From Zobellia russellii (GTDB taxonomy: Bacteria; Bacteroidota; Bacteroidia; Flavobacteriales; Flavobacteriaceae), in contig NZ_JACSOI010000001.1 of the NCBI RefSeq assembly GCF_018728565.1, positions 372,001-436,000 of the forward strand: 64,000 bases of DNA. The letters are read 5' to 3'. Each line of letters begins with the position of its first letter. Within the stretch, counting starts at the first letter, position 1. The notes beneath the pieces are model-generated. The model ran no database searches and was not told where the DNA came from. It saw only the letters and a program-made list of their open reading frames with translations. Of the stretch, positions 63,318-64,000 are shown one piece after another. Made by a program: the position numbers and the translations under genes.

Positions 63318-64000
63318 CTACTCATGCTTTCCCAAAAGAGAGAAATCTAAATGACGTTTTACCAAATCTGAGTTTTTTACCATGACTACTACTTCATCAC
63401 CCAATTGGTAAGTTTTCTTTGTCCTTTCTCCTACAATTGCGTACTCCTTTTCGTCAAAGGTATAATAATCATCCTTTATATCGCTGATTCTCACCATACC
63501 TTCGCACTTGTTCTCTATAATTTCAACATAAATACCCCATTCGGTAACTCCACTAATAACACCAACAAACTCTTGGTCTTGGTGGTCTTGCATAAACTTG
63601 ATCTGCATGTATTTAATGGAATCTCTTTCTGCACTGGAAGCTAAGTACTCCATATCTGAAGAATGTTTACATTTCTGTTCATAAACCTCTTCTTTTACAG
63701 ATGCACCACCATCTAAATAATGTTGCAATAAACGATGTACCATTACATCCGGGTATCTTCTAATTGGCGAGGTAAAATGCGTATAGTAATCGAACGCTAA
63801 ACCGTAATGCCCAATATTATCCGTTGTATAAATAGCCTTGCTCATACTACGTATAGCAAGTGTATCTACCAAATTTTGTTCTTTCTTGCCTTTAACATCG
63901 CTCAAAAGCTGATTTAGAGACGCGCTAATGGATTTTTTATCCTTAAAGTCTAACTTGTGCCCAAACCTGGAAACAATACCGTTAAGAGCTATTAATTTAT
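63318..64000 (-). CDS. rnr: Ribonuclease R, C-terminal part (runs off the window)
   Basis: The open frame continues without a stop to position 64000, so the true start is outside the window. An internal TTG at 63905 is not the start: upstream codons continue with family-like sequence (ISASLNQLLSDVKGKKEQNL). YYTHFTSPIRRYPDVMVHRL is the RNB-domain signature with its catalytic-site arginines. EFVGVISGVTEWGIYVEI is the start of the S1 RNA-binding domain at the C-terminus. It is a 3'-to-5' exoribonuclease acting on structured RNA. No basic tail after S1 (ends SLLGKHE). Confidence 0.95.
   Translation of the reverse strand, partial: KLIALNGIVSRFGHKLDFKDKKSISASLNQLLSDVKGKKEQNLVDTLAIRSMSKAIYTTDNIGHYGLAFDYYTHFTSPIRRYPDVMVHRLLQHYLDGGASVKEEVYEQKCKHSSDMEYLASSAERDSIKYMQIKFMQDHQDQEFVGVISGVTEWGIYVEIIENKCEGMVRISDIKDDYYTFDEKEYAIVGERTKKTYQLGDEVVVMVKNSDLVKRHLDFSLLGKHE

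Overview
The window looks like chromosomal DNA of a gliding member of the Flavobacteriaceae (Bacteroidota), probably marine. Base composition is AT-rich. Promoters carry the TAnnTTTG -7 element typical of the phylum. The window holds type IX secretion (T9SS) cargo with type B sorting domains, PorP/SprF proteins, a SprB-like giant adhesin, DUF4837 and DUF4175 proteins and a YtxH/holin-like trio. The genus is not determined (Maribacter- or Zobellia-like is a guess). No insertion sequence, phage, CRISPR array or rRNA was seen. The only RNA gene found is tRNA-Cys(GCA).

Region 1 (1-17.0 kb, minus strand) is a cell-surface polysaccharide locus. Read in transcription order it starts with an M23 peptidase, a GH3-family enzyme and a phosphorylase-like protein of unknown role. 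These are followed by a Wzz-like chain-length protein, the complete dTDP-L-rhamnose set rfbBACD, and an acetyltransferase, aminotransferase, dehydrogenase and 2-epimerase that match the WbpD/E/B/I route to UDP-2,3-diacetamido-2,3-dideoxy-mannuronate. A WecG/TagA glycosyltransferase, a polysaccharide deacetylase-like protein, an FkbM methyltransferase, a Wzx-like flippase and a nitroreductase-family protein complete it. The first enzyme of the diacetamido-uronate route (a UDP-GlcNAc 6-dehydrogenase) is not in the window.

Region 2 (17.2-40.8 kb) is mostly housekeeping and envelope genes: tatA, a PorE-like OmpA protein, DUF4837 plus a lytic transglycosylase, pgk, holB, a DoxX-like protein, an OmpH/Skp-like lipoprotein, a methyltransferase and lipoprotein pair, mnmG, ybeY, DUF4175, gltX, an SPFH protein, the DUF6327/holin-like/YtxH operon and glnS. 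Two parS-like palindromes (TGTTCCACGTGGAACA type) flank mnmG, and one of them forms the last codons of ybeY.

Region 3 (41.0-61.0 kb, plus strand) is a four-gene operon arranged like sprC-sprD-sprB-sprF of Flavobacterium johnsoniae. It encodes an Ig-like T9SS cargo protein, a PorP/SprF-type protein fused to two SPOR-like modules, a 4856-residue adhesin with about forty SprB-type repeats, and a second PorP/SprF protein. The repeats of the giant gene form two higher-order tandem duplications, and one repeat is interrupted by a jelly-roll-like domain. The same SPOR-like module occurs near the N-terminus of the PorE-like protein 25 kb away, which ties the two loci together.

Region 4 (61.1-64.0 kb) holds folB, tRNA-Cys, a LysE-family exporter, a DUF2807 protein and the 3' part of rnr, which runs off the window end.
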